Origin: Candidatus Magasanikiibacteriota bacterium
GTDB taxonomy: Bacteria; Patescibacteriota; Patescibacteriia; Magasanikbacterales; GWA2-37-8
Direction: 5' to 3'
Assembly (NCBI GenBank): GCA_903853785.1
Contig: CAINUM010000070.1
Span: 1-18,718, forward strand
Length of the DNA stretch: 18,718 bases
Positions 1 to 8,102 of this stretch are shown here, one piece after another. The notes beneath the pieces are model-generated. The model was not told the DNA's origin, did no database searches, and saw only the letters and a list, made by a program, of their open reading frames with translations. Each line of letters begins with the position of its first letter. Positions within the stretch are counted from its first letter, which is position 1. Both the position numbers and the translations under genes were made by a program.

Positions 1-438
1 ATAAATAATAAAATTATTATTATCAGATAAATATAATTTTGATGCATTGTTGTTAGAAAGTTTTTGTGGTTCCGACTTTTGGATCAATTTGATTTCCTTT
101 ATATATATAGTTTGTTTATTTTCTACAACAACCTCTTTTTCCCAATCATAAAAACCATCAGCGGTTAATCTAATTTTGTATTTACCGCTCGCAAGATTTT
201 TTAGGCGTATTGGAATTTTGGTCTGCAATTTAGCGCCATTTAAATAAGCCACAGTATTCTTTGGTAGTATATCAATACTGATTGCTCCCGTTTCACGTAT
301 TATTCCATTTGAAAAATCATATCGATAACCGGACGAGTATAAAATCAAAATTGGTGAAATAATTAAAAAGGCTAGTATGAATAAGCCTAAAAAAGTTCGT
401 CGCCATGGGCGAGTAAAATTTGTACCTGGATATTCCAT
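1..438 (-). CDS. PEGA-domain membrane protein (3' end outside window)
   Basis: Reading the minus strand from an ATG at 438 gives an open frame of 146 codons that runs off the window edge, so the C-terminus is missing. Residues about 14-35 form one hydrophobic membrane helix after a short basic N-terminus (RPWRRT), which suggests an N-in, C-out protein. Residues about 51-117 match the PEGA fold: GAISIDILPKNTVAYLNG, then PIRLKNLASGKYKIRL and ADGFYDWEKEVVVE. PEGA domains are small beta domains found in surface proteins. In CPR genomes I would expect a beta-propeller-like region to follow, and the last visible residues (KLYLSDNNNFIIY) are compatible with that, but this is inference. The gene diverges from murA across about 100 bases. 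I see no strong Shine-Dalgarno sequence. The exact role is unknown; extracytoplasmic protein or ligand binding is likely. Confidence 0.8.
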   Translation of the reverse strand, partial: MEYPGTNFTRPWRRTFLGLFILAFLIISPILILYSSGYRYDFSNGIIRETGAISIDILPKNTVAYLNGAKLQTKIPIRLKNLASGKYKIRLTADGFYDWEKEVVVENKQTIYIKEIKLIQKSEPQKLSNNNASKLYLSDNNNFIIY

Positions 439-478
439 ATTAGTCTTTATTTAAGCCATTATTAAGCAAATAAATGGT

Positions 479-507
479 TTGCAAAAATTTATAGTTTGTA
501 GTATAGT
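479..507 (+). promoter_or_regulatory. Probable promoter of murA-ctp
   Basis: TTGCAA at 479-484 and TATAGT at 502-507 are separated by exactly 17 bases, a good sigma-70-type arrangement (4/6 and 5/6 matches to consensus). Transcription would start near 514, giving a leader of about 24 bases with an AAGG Shine-Dalgarno-like stretch just before the murA ATG at 538. A TAGAAT at 509-514 is an alternative -10 but lacks a properly spaced -35. Confidence 0.5.
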
Positions 508-537
508 ATAGAATGATAAAAAAATAAAGGTGTAAAT

Positions 538-1842
538 ATGTCCTATCTTATTATAAATGGTGGCAAAAAATTAAGCGGTTCGATTGAGAATCAGTCAGCA
601 AAAAATTCTGCTGTGGCAATTTTGTGTGCTTGCGCAGCCATCAAAGGCAAAACTACTTTGGTAGATATGCCAGAAATAGAAGAAGTAAAAAGAATTATTG
701 AATTATTACGAAGTATTGGAATTAAGATTCAGTGGTTGGGCAAGGGGACCTTAGAGGTTGATGCGTCAGGAGATTTGCATATGGATAAAATCGATCCAGT
801 TGCTTCGGAAAAGACAAGAGCTTCTATTTTTTTATGGGGAGCTCTTGCAGCGCGAGTAAAATCATATAAAATTCCAAAATCAGGCGGCTGTCATTTAGGT
901 GAACGTACTGTGAGACCGCATTGGTATGCTTTGGAAAAATTGGGAGTAAAAGTTGAATCGAATGATTGTTTCTATTTGGTTAAAAATTCTGCCTTAAAGG
1001 GGGCAAGCATCATAATGTATGAATCCGGGGATACTACCACGGAAAATGCGATTATGGCTGCAGTATTGGCAAAAGGAAAAACAACAATCAAAATGGCTTC
1101 AGCCAATTATATGGTTCAGGATTTGTGTTATTTTTTAATCAAAGCAGGAGCTAAAATAAATGGAATAGGTACAACCACATTGCAAATAAATGGAATAAGC
1201 AAATTAAAACCGGTAAAAAATTATTCAATCATGCCAGATCCAATCGTGGCTATGACGTATATTGCGATTGGCATTACTACCGGTTCAAACATTACGGTAA
1301 AAAGTTGCCCATTAGAATTTTTGGAATTGGAATTGTGTAAGCTTGAAGTCATGGGGCAAAAATACAAAATAAAAAATGAAAGAAAATCTAAAAATGGCAA
1401 ATTTACTCTGGTTGATGTAGAAACTATACCTAGTAAATTATTGGCTTTACCAGATAAGATTTACGGTCGTCCTTTTCCTGGTTTGAATATTGATAATTTG
1501 CCATTATTTATTCCTATTTTAACCCAAGCTCACGGACGAACGTTGGTGCATGATTGGGCATATGAAAATCGAGCCGTTCATGCTCTAGAGTTACAAAAAC
1601 TTGGTGCTTCAGTAACGTTGTTGGATTCACATCGTCTTTGGGTTGAAGGTCCTACAAAGTTTTTGGCGAATGAAGTAATTTGCCCTCCGGCATTGCGTCC
1701 TGCAGTAAATATTTTAATTTGTATGTTGGCGGCAAACGGGAAATCTGTTTTACGAAATACTTATGCTATCGATCGAGGTTATGAAAATTTATATGAAACT
1801 TTAAATACTATCGGAGCCGATATTAAAATTATCAATGAATAA
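538..1842 (+). CDS. murA: UDP-N-acetylglucosamine 1-carboxyvinyltransferase (MurA)
   Basis: This cytoplasmic enzyme transfers enolpyruvate from PEP to UDP-GlcNAc, the first committed step of peptidoglycan synthesis and the target of fosfomycin. At 434 residues it is slightly longer than the E. coli enzyme (419). The frame keeps the key residues of the EPSP-synthase/MurA fold. K22-N23 lie in SAKNSA. The PEP-binding cysteine is C118 in GGCHLGERTVRPH, with R123 at the place of E. coli R120. The likely catalytic aspartate is D319 in NIDNLPLF. R345 lies in ENRAVHALEL, R387 in ALRPAV, and the C-terminal IDRGYENLYETL motif is present. The cysteine loop is divergent (E. coli has GCAIGARPVDLH), as is the TTTENAIMAA stretch. 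C118 is the form expected to be fosfomycin-sensitive. The start at 538 has AAGG upstream and aligns with the family N-terminus. The last 8 bases overlap the protease gene, indicating one operon. Confidence 0.9.
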   Translation: MSYLIINGGKKLSGSIENQSAKNSAVAILCACAAIKGKTTLVDMPEIEEVKRIIELLRSIGIKIQWLGKGTLEVDASGDLHMDKIDPVASEKTRASIFLWGALAARVKSYKIPKSGGCHLGERTVRPHWYALEKLGVKVESNDCFYLVKNSALKGASIIMYESGDTTTENAIMAAVLAKGKTTIKMASANYMVQDLCYFLIKAGAKINGIGTTTLQINGISKLKPVKNYSIMPDPIVAMTYIAIGITTGSNITVKSCPLEFLELELCKLEVMGQKYKIKNERKSKNGKFTLVDVETIPSKLLALPDKIYGRPFPGLNIDNLPLFIPILTQAHGRTLVHDWAYENRAVHALELQKLGASVTLLDSHRLWVEGPTKFLANEVICPPALRPAVNILICMLAANGKSVLRNTYAIDRGYENLYETLNTIGADIKIINE

Positions 1843-3145
1843 AAATATGCAAGAAGAAAATCTCACTCCAATTAAACTGCGCGCCCGTAAATATGCAGGT
1901 GTATATTTTACTGTAATAATGGCGATAGTATTATTTGGTGGCGGTGTTTTGGCCGGTCAATTTTTGGCACTAAAGAAAACAGTGACAAATGCGGCAGAAA
2001 ATAGTACATGGAGTACTAATGTTATTAACTTAACTACCGATAAAAACTTAACTAAAGATGTTCAGTTTAATCAGTTTTGGGAAGTTTGGCAGAAAGTTAA
2101 AACTAAATATGCAAAACAACCTGTAAAGGATTCAGATCTTTTTTATGGTGCTATGCAAGGATTAGCAGCTGGGGTTGGAGATCCATACACAGTTTATTTT
2201 CCACCTAAAGCAGCGGATGAATTCAATAAGAGTTTAGACGGTGAATTTAGTGGTATTGGTGCTGAGATTGGTGTAAAGAACAACCAGTTAGTAGTGATAG
2301 CTCCTTTACCAAGTACCCCAGCGGACAAAGCAGGACTACTTGCAGGTGATAAAATCTATGCAATTGATAAAGTTGTAAGTATTGGTATGGATGCTAATAC
2401 CGCCGTTCAAAAAATTCGTGGGTTGGCGGGTACTCCGGTTGTTTTAACTATCATGCGTAACGGATTCACAAAAACAAAAGAAATTTCAATTGTACGAGAA
2501 AAGATTAATATTCCTTCAGTGTCATTCTCGATTAAAAATAAAAATGTTGCCTATTTGCGTGTAATGCAATTTAATCAAAGTACTTTGCCAGAATTTGATA
2601 AATACGTAAAACAAATTCAAGATAAGAAAATTAATAAATTAATTATTGATTTAAGAAATAATCCTGGTGGATATTTAGATACTGCTGTCGATTTGGCAAG
2701 TAAATGGGTCGTAGATGGTAAAATTGTGTCTGAAAAATTTAGTAACGGTGATGTCAATGATCATTATACAACTGGCGACCATTCTCTTAGTGGGATGAAG
2801 ACCGTGATATTACAAAACGGTGGTTCCGCGTCTGCTTCGGAAATTTTAGCTGGTGCCTTACAAGATCACAAATTAGCAACAATTGTTGGTGAAAAATCGT
2901 TTGGAAAAGGTTCGGTACAAGACTATGAGAATCTGTCTGATGGTTCATCATTAAAAATTACTGTTGCTCTTTGGTATACACCTAATGATAAAAATATAAA
3001 CGAGCTCGGTATAAAACCTGATGTTGAGGTAAAAGAAGATTGGACTAAAGAAAAAATTGGTGAAGACGTGATGATAAAGAAAGCTTTGGAAATATTAAAT
3101 CCAAAACCAGCTACAATCAAACCGGTGGCTGCAGTAAAAAAATAA
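1835..3145 (+). CDS. S41 family C-terminal processing protease
   Basis: This is a membrane-anchored tail-specific protease of the CtpA/CtpB/Prc family, which trims or degrades envelope proteins. A membrane helix (about 22-43) follows a basic N-terminus, so the enzyme faces outside. A short helical N-terminal domain includes GVGDPYTVYF (114-122). The PDZ domain spans about 135-225 (FSGIGAEIG, then ADKAGLLAGDKIYAID). The S41 core follows, with IDLRNNPGGYLDTAVDLA (271-288). The catalytic dyad is S333 in GSASASEILAGAL and K358 in VGEKSFGKGSVQ. The 25-residue spacing equals that of Prc S430/K455. Length (436) is normal for the family. The ATG at 1835 lies inside the end of murA (8-base overlap), suggesting coupled translation. 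An ATG at 1847 is an alternative and changes only four residues. Substrates are unknown; co-expression with MurA points to envelope upkeep. Confidence 0.92.
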   Translation: MNKNMQEENLTPIKLRARKYAGVYFTVIMAIVLFGGGVLAGQFLALKKTVTNAAENSTWSTNVINLTTDKNLTKDVQFNQFWEVWQKVKTKYAKQPVKDSDLFYGAMQGLAAGVGDPYTVYFPPKAADEFNKSLDGEFSGIGAEIGVKNNQLVVIAPLPSTPADKAGLLAGDKIYAIDKVVSIGMDANTAVQKIRGLAGTPVVLTIMRNGFTKTKEISIVREKINIPSVSFSIKNKNVAYLRVMQFNQSTLPEFDKYVKQIQDKKINKLIIDLRNNPGGYLDTAVDLASKWVVDGKIVSEKFSNGDVNDHYTTGDHSLSGMKTVILQNGGSASASEILAGALQDHKLATIVGEKSFGKGSVQDYENLSDGSSLKITVALWYTPNDKNINELGIKPDVEVKEDWTKEKIGEDVMIKKALEILNPKPATIKPVAAVKK

Positions 3146-3153
3146 AGTTAAAT

Positions 3154-3187
3154 AAAAAAATCCTCCACATAATTGGAGGATTTTTTT
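3154..3187. terminator. Bidirectional intrinsic terminator between ctp and era
   Basis: AAAAAAATCCTCC (3154-3166) pairs with GGAGGATTTTTTT (3175-3187) around the loop ACATAATT. The stem is perfect, with an A tract on one side and a T tract on the other, so it can end transcription from both converging genes. Confidence 0.9.
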
Positions 3188-3202
3188 ATTTATATGTTTG
3201 AA

Positions 3203-4087
3203 TTAAGCTCGATCTTCCCAATGACGATCAGTTTCTACTTCAAGTTCTAAAAATATTTTCTTATTCAAAGCAGTTTCCAATTCTTTTCTAGCAGCGATAC
3301 CAATTTCTTTGATTGAGCGACCACCAGCACCGATAATCATTTTTTTGTATCTTGAATCGGAAGTTAAAATTACCGCTTCAATTACGATGATGTCTGTCTT
3401 TTCTTCAATATCACGAACTTCTACGTTGATCGAATAAGGTACTTCTTTGCGTAGTGCTAATAATATTTTTTCACGAATTACTTCTGCGATCCATTTACCT
3501 TTACCAATATTTGTAATTTGATCACCTTCATACATTTGTTCACCTTCTGGTAAAAATTCAAATACTTTTTCTTTTAAAGGTTGGATATGGCGATTGAGCA
3601 GTGCGGAGAGCTCGAAAGTGGCGTCGAATTCTTCAGATAGCTGTTTGTAATCTTCTAAATATTTTTTTTCTTCTTCTGGTAAATCAGATTTGTTGATTAC
3701 CAAAATCTTAGGAACTTCCAATTTTCGTAGAATAGATAGAATAAATCTTTCTTCAGCCCCGATCGCTTTTGTAGGATCAACTACATATAAAATCTCATCG
3801 ATTTCTTTTAAAGCTTCTTGAGCACGTTCAGTCAGCTTTCCAGCCAACGGATTGTGTCTTTCTTTTAATATACCAGGAGTATCAACAAAAATTGCTTGTC
3901 CTTGCACTGTATTTAATACTCCGTGTATAATATCTCTAGTAGTTTGAGGTTTGTGGGTAACTGCAGCCAACTTTGTTCCTACTAAAGTATTCAACAAAGT
4001 AGATTTACCACTGTTTGAGCGGCCAACCATTGTGATAAAACCGGCTTTAAACGTTGGTTTTTCTTCAATATGTTTAACTTTGGTCAT
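3203..4087 (-). CDS. era: GTPase Era, ribosome maturation factor
   Basis: Era is an essential GTPase that binds the 3' end of 16S rRNA through a KH domain and helps mature the small ribosomal subunit. The 294-residue frame has the full set of GTPase motifs: P-loop GRSNSGKST (22-30), a switch I threonine in QTTRDI (48-53), DTPG (69-72), NKSD (132-135) and SAL (161-163). The KH type II domain follows, with the signature KKMIIGAGGRSIKEIG (248-263), and the family-typical ending (HWEDRA) is present. EngA has two GTPase domains and is therefore excluded. The P-loop reads NSGKS instead of the usual NVGKS. The gene is convergent with ctp, sharing the terminator at 3154-3187, and diverges from rplI over only 59 bases. 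Its promoter probably overlaps that of rplI on the other strand. Confidence 0.95.
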   Translation of the reverse strand: MTKVKHIEEKPTFKAGFITMVGRSNSGKSTLLNTLVGTKLAAVTHKPQTTRDIIHGVLNTVQGQAIFVDTPGILKERHNPLAGKLTERAQEALKEIDEILYVVDPTKAIGAEERFILSILRKLEVPKILVINKSDLPEEEKKYLEDYKQLSEEFDATFELSALLNRHIQPLKEKVFEFLPEGEQMYEGDQITNIGKGKWIAEVIREKILLALRKEVPYSINVEVRDIEEKTDIIVIEAVILTSDSRYKKMIIGAGGRSIKEIGIAARKELETALNKKIFLELEVETDRHWEDRA

Positions 4088-4089
4088 AA

Positions 4090-4118
4090 TTGCATTCTTA
4101 ATTCATTAGTGTTATAAT
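4090..4118 (+). promoter_or_regulatory. Extended -10 promoter of rplI
   Basis: TTGCAT (4090-4095) and TATAAT (4113-4118) are separated by 17 bases, and the -10 is preceded by TGT, an extended -10 element. A start near 4125 gives a short leader carrying AGAGGA (4132-4137), 9 bases before the rplI ATG. The -35 abuts the era start codon. On the opposite strand TTGCTT, 17 bases, TAGTAT could drive era, making overlapping divergent promoters; that part is weaker. Confidence 0.7.
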
Positions 4119-4146
4119 ACTAGCGTAAATTAGAGGAAAAAGCAAG

Positions 4147-4593
4147 ATGCCTATGCAAGTTGTTCTAATGCAGGATGTTAAGGGGGTAGGGAAAACAGAT
4201 GAAATAAAGGAAGTCAGCGAAGGTTATGCACGCAATTTTTTGTTCCCAAAACACTTGGCGGTTCAAGCTTTGGAGAAGAATATAAAGGAAGTAAGCGAAA
4301 GAAAGCGCAAAGAATCTAGAGAATCCGAAAGAGAATTACAAGAATTGCAAGGTTTAGCTGGGCGATTGGATGATTTGGAACTTTTGATCAAAGAAAAAGC
4401 CAGCGAAACTGGTGTGTTATATGCTTCGGTCGGTCCTCAGCGATTGTCGCAAGAGCTGAATAAGAGGGGGTTTAAAATTGATAAAAATCAAATTCAAAAC
4501 CTAAATATTAAAAAAGCGGGAGAATATTCAGTAGGTGTAAAACTAAGCCATGGCCTTGAAGGGCAGATCACGGTTAGAGTTGAAACCCTTTAA
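4147..4593 (+). CDS. rplI: 50S ribosomal protein bL9
   Basis: bL9 is a two-domain protein of the large ribosomal subunit that binds 23S rRNA near the L1 stalk and helps maintain reading frame. At 148 residues it has the usual length. The N-terminal domain carries the family signature (GVGKTDEIKEVSEGYARNFL, residues 13-32, followed by FPKHLA). A long charged connecting helix (about 43-75) follows, then the C-terminal RNA-binding domain (GVLYASVGPQ, with GVKLSHGLEGQITVRVE at the end). The start at 4147 gives MPMQVV; the canonical MQV start would be two codons later at 4153. AGAGGA lies 9 bases before 4147, which favours the upstream start. bL9 is missing from some CPR groups such as many Microgenomates, so its presence is mildly informative about lineage. 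The gene is monocistronic, with its own promoter and terminator. Confidence 0.95.
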   Translation: MPMQVVLMQDVKGVGKTDEIKEVSEGYARNFLFPKHLAVQALEKNIKEVSERKRKESRESERELQELQGLAGRLDDLELLIKEKASETGVLYASVGPQRLSQELNKRGFKIDKNQIQNLNIKKAGEYSVGVKLSHGLEGQITVRVETL

Positions 4594-4620
4594 AAAACGG
4601 ACGTACCACTGTCCGTTTTT
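4593..4620 (+). terminator. Intrinsic terminator after rplI
   Basis: AAAAACGGAC (4593-4602) pairs with GTCCGTTTTT (4611-4620) around the loop GTACCACT. The hairpin overlaps the last base of the stop codon and ends in a T run. The A tract on the left also makes it usable in reverse. Confidence 0.9.
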
Positions 4621-4665
4621 AGTTTGTAAATTTTTAAATAGTTCACTTTCAATAAATTATCATTT

Positions 4666-6294
4666 ATGCAAAAAACGAAATACATTTTTGTTATTGGCGG
4701 GGTAATGAGTGGGGTAGGAAAAGGTATTACCGCAGCCTCAATAGGTCGTATATTTAAAAACTACGGATTTAGAACTTCGGCCATAAAGATTGATGCTTAT
4801 ATTAATGTTGATGCTGGTACAATGAATCCAATCGAACACGGAGAGGTGTTTGTGACTGAAGATGGTGATGAAACTGATCAAGATATCGGTAATTATGAAA
4901 GATTTTTAGATGTCGATTTATTTTCGACTAACTATATGACTACCGGACGTATATATCTTAGCGTGATTGAAAAAGAACGTAATATGGGATATAAGGGCAG
5001 GTGTGTTCAGGTTGTACCTCATATTCCCATGGAAATTGTTTCGCGAATTAAAGCGGCGGCAGAAAAAACAAAAGCAGAAGTCATGTTGGTTGAGATTGGT
5101 GGTACAGTAGGTGAATATGAAAATATTTTGTTTTTAGATGCAGCCCGCATGATGAAACTCGACAATCCTGAAGACGTTTCTTTTGTTTTGGTTAGTTATT
5201 TACCTGTGCCTTCTCATTTGGGTGAAATGAAAACTAAGCCGACTCAGCACGCCGCACGCATGTTAAATAATAGTGGCATCCAACCAGATTTTATTGTAGC
5301 CCGTGGAAAAGGTGAGTTGGACAAACCCCGTCGTGAAAAATTAGCATTTTTTTGTTGGTTACAATCTAAAGAGGATGTGATTTCTGCTCCAGATGTTGAA
5401 AGTATTTATGATATACCTAGTGTGTTTGAAAAACAAAAATTTGGTCACTTGTTGGCAAAACGCATGAAGATGAAATTGAACCGACCACACAAAAGTGCAG
5501 AGTGGGATCAGTTTATATTAAAAATGAAATCGGCTAAAAAATCTGTAAAAATTGCCATGGTTGGAAAATATTTTGCTACTGGAAATTTTACTTTAGCCGA
5601 TTCGTATATTTCTGTAATTCAAGCGGTAAAACATGCTGCTTGGAGTCAAGGTGCAGAAGCCGAAATGACCTGGATTGATAGTGAAGATTATGAAAAAGAT
5701 CCTAAAAAATTAAAAGAATTATCTGCATACGATGCGGTAATTGTACCTGGTGGATTTGGTACTCGTGGAATTGAAGGTATAATTTCGGTTATTCAGTATG
5801 CTCGCGAAAATAATTTACCATACCTAGGTTTGTGTTATGGTATGCAACTAGCCACTATTGAATTTGCAAGAAATGTTTTAGGGATTAAAGATGCTCATAC
5901 AGTGGAAGTAAACGCTAAAACAAAAAATCCAATTATTCACATTAATCCGCAACAAGCACAAAATGTTAGTCACAATCGCTATGGCGGAACAATGCGTTTA
6001 GGAGCTTATGACTGTGATTTAGAAGAGGGGAGTAAAGTTGCAAAATTGTATGATGCAAAAAAAATCAGCGAACGTCATCGTCATCGTTATGAGTTTAATA
6101 ATGATTATCGCGAAGCTATCAATAAAGCAGGTTTAAAAATTGTTGGAACTAACAAAGAACAAAATTTAGTAGAAATAGTTGAATTAAAAAATCATCCATT
6201 TTTTGTAGGAACTCAATTTCATCCTGAATTAAAATCTCGACCTACTCACGCCCATCCGTTGTTTGTGGGATTGATAAAAGCTGCATTAAAATAA
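4666..6294 (+). CDS. pyrG: CTP synthase (glutamine-hydrolysing)
   Basis: This cytoplasmic enzyme makes CTP from UTP, ATP and glutamine, the last step of pyrimidine nucleotide synthesis. The 542 residues cover both domains at normal length. The synthetase domain (1-270) has the P-loop GGVMSGVGKG (11-20), NVDAGTMNPIEHGEVFVT (47-64) and the metal-site motifs ETDQDIG (69-75) and EIGGTVGE (143-150). The class I glutamine amidotransferase domain (about 293-542) has the oxyanion strand VPGGFGTRG (360-368), nucleophile C390 in LGLCYGMQLA, and H519/E521 in QFHPEL. All catalytic residues appear intact. The bases before the ATG at 4666 (TTCAATAAATTATCATTT) contain no Shine-Dalgarno sequence, so initiation may be leaderless or weak; this start nevertheless fits the family N-terminus (KYIFVIGGV). 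No terminator hairpin follows. Confidence 0.96.
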   Translation: MQKTKYIFVIGGVMSGVGKGITAASIGRIFKNYGFRTSAIKIDAYINVDAGTMNPIEHGEVFVTEDGDETDQDIGNYERFLDVDLFSTNYMTTGRIYLSVIEKERNMGYKGRCVQVVPHIPMEIVSRIKAAAEKTKAEVMLVEIGGTVGEYENILFLDAARMMKLDNPEDVSFVLVSYLPVPSHLGEMKTKPTQHAARMLNNSGIQPDFIVARGKGELDKPRREKLAFFCWLQSKEDVISAPDVESIYDIPSVFEKQKFGHLLAKRMKMKLNRPHKSAEWDQFILKMKSAKKSVKIAMVGKYFATGNFTLADSYISVIQAVKHAAWSQGAEAEMTWIDSEDYEKDPKKLKELSAYDAVIVPGGFGTRGIEGIISVIQYARENNLPYLGLCYGMQLATIEFARNVLGIKDAHTVEVNAKTKNPIIHINPQQAQNVSHNRYGGTMRLGAYDCDLEEGSKVAKLYDAKKISERHRHRYEFNNDYREAINKAGLKIVGTNKEQNLVEIVELKNHPFFVGTQFHPELKSRPTHAHPLFVGLIKAALK

Positions 6295-6351
6295 AACTTA
6301 CTTTAGTTATCCACCTTTTAGCATTATCAAAATTCGTTTTTTATGTTAGTA

Positions 6352-6357
6352 TATAAT
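6352..6357 (+). promoter_or_regulatory. Likely -10 box before the first surface-protein gene
   Basis: A perfect TATAAT lies in the 94-base gap between pyrG and the next gene. No convincing -35 sits 16-18 bases upstream, and the extended TGn element is absent. A start near 6363 would give a leader of about 25 bases. Confidence 0.45.
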
Positions 6358-6388
6358 TCATAGGATAATAAGTAAGAATATTCGTGAT

Positions 6389-7048
6389 ATGTATAAAAAA
6401 ATAATTTCATTTGCATCAATCATTTTTTTATTATCAGCAGTATTTTTTTCTTTTGAAGGTTCGGTTGTTAGTGCTGATCAAACTGCTTCAACCACTCCAA
6501 CTTCTACTTTAACCTTCGGAGTTACTTTAACTGTTTCAAGTGAGCTTTCTCTTACATGCCCATCATCTGTTTCGATGAGTGCTATTTCCGGTTTAACAGG
6601 AGGCACTTCTTTTAGTACTGCTGATTGCAATGTAAAGAGTAATGATGCTGCGGGTTATTTATTATATGTTAAAGCTTCTTCTACTCCAGCGATGGTAAGT
6701 GTGGCAAGTACCAGTGTCTATTTTGATGATTACCGTACTTCTACTCCTGAATTTACCTGGACAAACAACACGGCTTCGTCATCCTTTGGTATATCAGTAT
6801 CATCCACCGGTGCAGTTTCTGCTTTTAGAAGTTCTGGTTCTGCTTGTGGTGGTGGTGCTACTTCTACTTATTCAAACTGTTTCCGTTCGTTATCTACAAG
6901 TAATATAAATGTTGCTTCAGCTTCAGCGGCTACTGTATCTGCTGGTGTTACAACCACCATTGGTTTTAAAGCTGAAGTAGGTGCTACTCGCAACCAACCG
7001 ACTGGTTCATATACTGCAGGTATTACTGTTACAGCGTTCAACCAATAG
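6389..7048 (+). CDS. Secreted WxL-like beta-sandwich protein A
   Basis: This is a 219-residue exported protein with no recognised enzymatic motif. A signal peptide (basic MYKK, hydrophobic core 5-22) probably ends at VVSA/DQ (29/30). A Thr/Ser-rich linker follows, then one beta-rich domain (about 43-219). The domain contains ISGLTGGT (66-73), GYLLYVKASS (89-98), PEFTW (120-124), and a C-terminal strand pair with PTGSYTAGITVTA (204-216). Four cysteines (57, 80, 153, 164) could form two disulfides. The arrangement and the ending resemble the WxL domain of Gram-positive surface proteins, but the W-x-L tryptophans are replaced (VTA at the end). It is clearly paralogous to the product of 8103-8873. 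The next gene encodes a DUF916-like membrane partner. Inferred role: non-covalently held surface protein. The ATG at 6389 lacks a clear Shine-Dalgarno sequence. Confidence 0.75.
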   Translation: MYKKIISFASIIFLLSAVFFSFEGSVVSADQTASTTPTSTLTFGVTLTVSSELSLTCPSSVSMSAISGLTGGTSFSTADCNVKSNDAAGYLLYVKASSTPAMVSVASTSVYFDDYRTSTPEFTWTNNTASSSFGISVSSTGAVSAFRSSGSACGGGATSTYSNCFRSLSTSNINVASASAATVSAGVTTTIGFKAEVGATRNQPTGSYTAGITVTAFNQ

Positions 7049-7072
7049 TTGATTATTTTGTTGTGAAGTGCT

Positions 7073-7103
7073 AGGCTACTCATATAAATATTGAGTAGCT
7101 TTA
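7073..7103 (+). terminator. Hairpin with short T run between surface genes (attenuator?)
   Basis: AGGCTACTCA (7073-7082) pairs with TGAGTAGCTT (7092-7101), including one G-U pair, around an AT-rich 9-base loop. Only a short broken T run follows, so termination is probably partial. It would let the first secreted protein be made in excess over the genes downstream. Confidence 0.5.
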
Positions 7104-7106
7104 CTT

Positions 7107-8090
7107 ATGGAGATTATGAATAAAAATAAGTTGATTCTGGTATTAATATTTAGTTTACTGCTTCTTTTGCCAAACAGCAGTGTTTTGGCATCTAAAGTAG
7201 AACAATTAGATAGAACTCCTATTGCCGGTGATTATGTAATTGGTCCGGGTAAAAATGAAGTAAGATTAAATCCTGGAGAACAAGTCACCAAAATATTAAC
7301 TGTAACAAATCGTTATGGTAAAGAAATGGATTTTAAGATTGAAATTGAAGATTTTACTGGCTCAAACAATCCGCAAGAACCTTTGATTTTGTTAGGTCAA
7401 GAAAAAGGCCCATATTCATTAAAGGATTTTTTACATCCTGAAATGATGGAGTTTAGATTACAACATGGAGATAGGATTTCTATTCCAATTGTGATCGATA
7501 TTCCAAAAGATGCTCAACCTGGAGGTTTGTATGGTTCAATCATCGTATCGACTAAACCGGTGGCTAATAAAGATTCGCTAGATTCTACAGCCACAAATGG
7601 CAATGTTACTATTGTTTCACGCTTAGCATCGTTATTTTTTGTGCGTGTAAACGGTCCTGTAAATGAAGAAGGTAAGTTGGCAAGTTTCACTGCGGATAAA
7701 TCATTTTATACTCAGCCTGAAATAGTATTTAAATCGCTTTTTGTAAATAATGGTAATATTTATCTAAACCCTTACGGTTTATTGCGTATTGAAAATATTA
7801 TTGGTACTCAAGTAGATGAAACTAAAATTGATCCATATTTTGTCATGCCAGGATCGGTTCGACAAAAAGACTATTTGACGAAAAGATCAGTAATGTTCGG
7901 ACGTTACAAAGCGACACTACAATTAAATCGTGGTTATGAAAATGTTGTAGATGAGCAGTCTATATATTTTTGGGTATTACCTTGGAAATTAATGGCTTTG
8001 GTAGTTATCGTTGTGTTTGTTTTTGTATTCTTTTCAAAATCGGTAATTGACTGGTTTAAAAATAACTTCGAAATTAAGCGGAAAGTTTAA
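7107..8090 (+). CDS. DUF916-like (WxL-interacting-protein-like) membrane-anchored surface protein
   Basis: This 327-residue protein has a signal peptide (core 9-22, likely cut after VLA, residue 28), two beta-sandwich domains, one C-terminal membrane helix (about 292-310) and a basic cytoplasmic tail (IDWFKNNFEIKRKV). Domain 1 (about 35-152) shows the DUF916-style pattern: LNPGEQVTKILTVTNRYGKE, then IPIVIDIPKDAQPGGLYGSI and STKP. Domain 2 (about 165-288) contains FVNNGNIYLNPYGLLRIEN and a PGSVRQ turn. Signal, two Ig-like domains, helix and basic tail is the architecture of the WxIP proteins that partner WxL proteins in Firmicutes. It lies between two WxL-like paralogs, which supports a partner role. 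Two starts are possible: 7107, or 7116, whose product begins MNKNKLILV; GGAG at 7109-7112 lies only 3 bases before 7116. The next gene starts 12 bases after the stop. Confidence 0.72.
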   Translation: MEIMNKNKLILVLIFSLLLLLPNSSVLASKVEQLDRTPIAGDYVIGPGKNEVRLNPGEQVTKILTVTNRYGKEMDFKIEIEDFTGSNNPQEPLILLGQEKGPYSLKDFLHPEMMEFRLQHGDRISIPIVIDIPKDAQPGGLYGSIIVSTKPVANKDSLDSTATNGNVTIVSRLASLFFVRVNGPVNEEGKLASFTADKSFYTQPEIVFKSLFVNNGNIYLNPYGLLRIENIIGTQVDETKIDPYFVMPGSVRQKDYLTKRSVMFGRYKATLQLNRGYENVVDEQSIYFWVLPWKLMALVVIVVFVFVFFSKSVIDWFKNNFEIKRKV

Positions 8091-8102
8091 AGCGAGCTTC
8101 AT

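Noticed and set aside
538..6294. UGA recoded as glycine (Gracilibacteria-type code)
   Set aside because: MurA, Era, bL9 and PyrG are full length with glycines encoded by GGN and no in-frame TGA.
6699..6908. 69-codon plus-strand frame inside the first secreted protein gene
   Set aside because: It overlaps the better supported frame completely and is a low-complexity Leu/Val translation of Ser/Thr-rich coding sequence.
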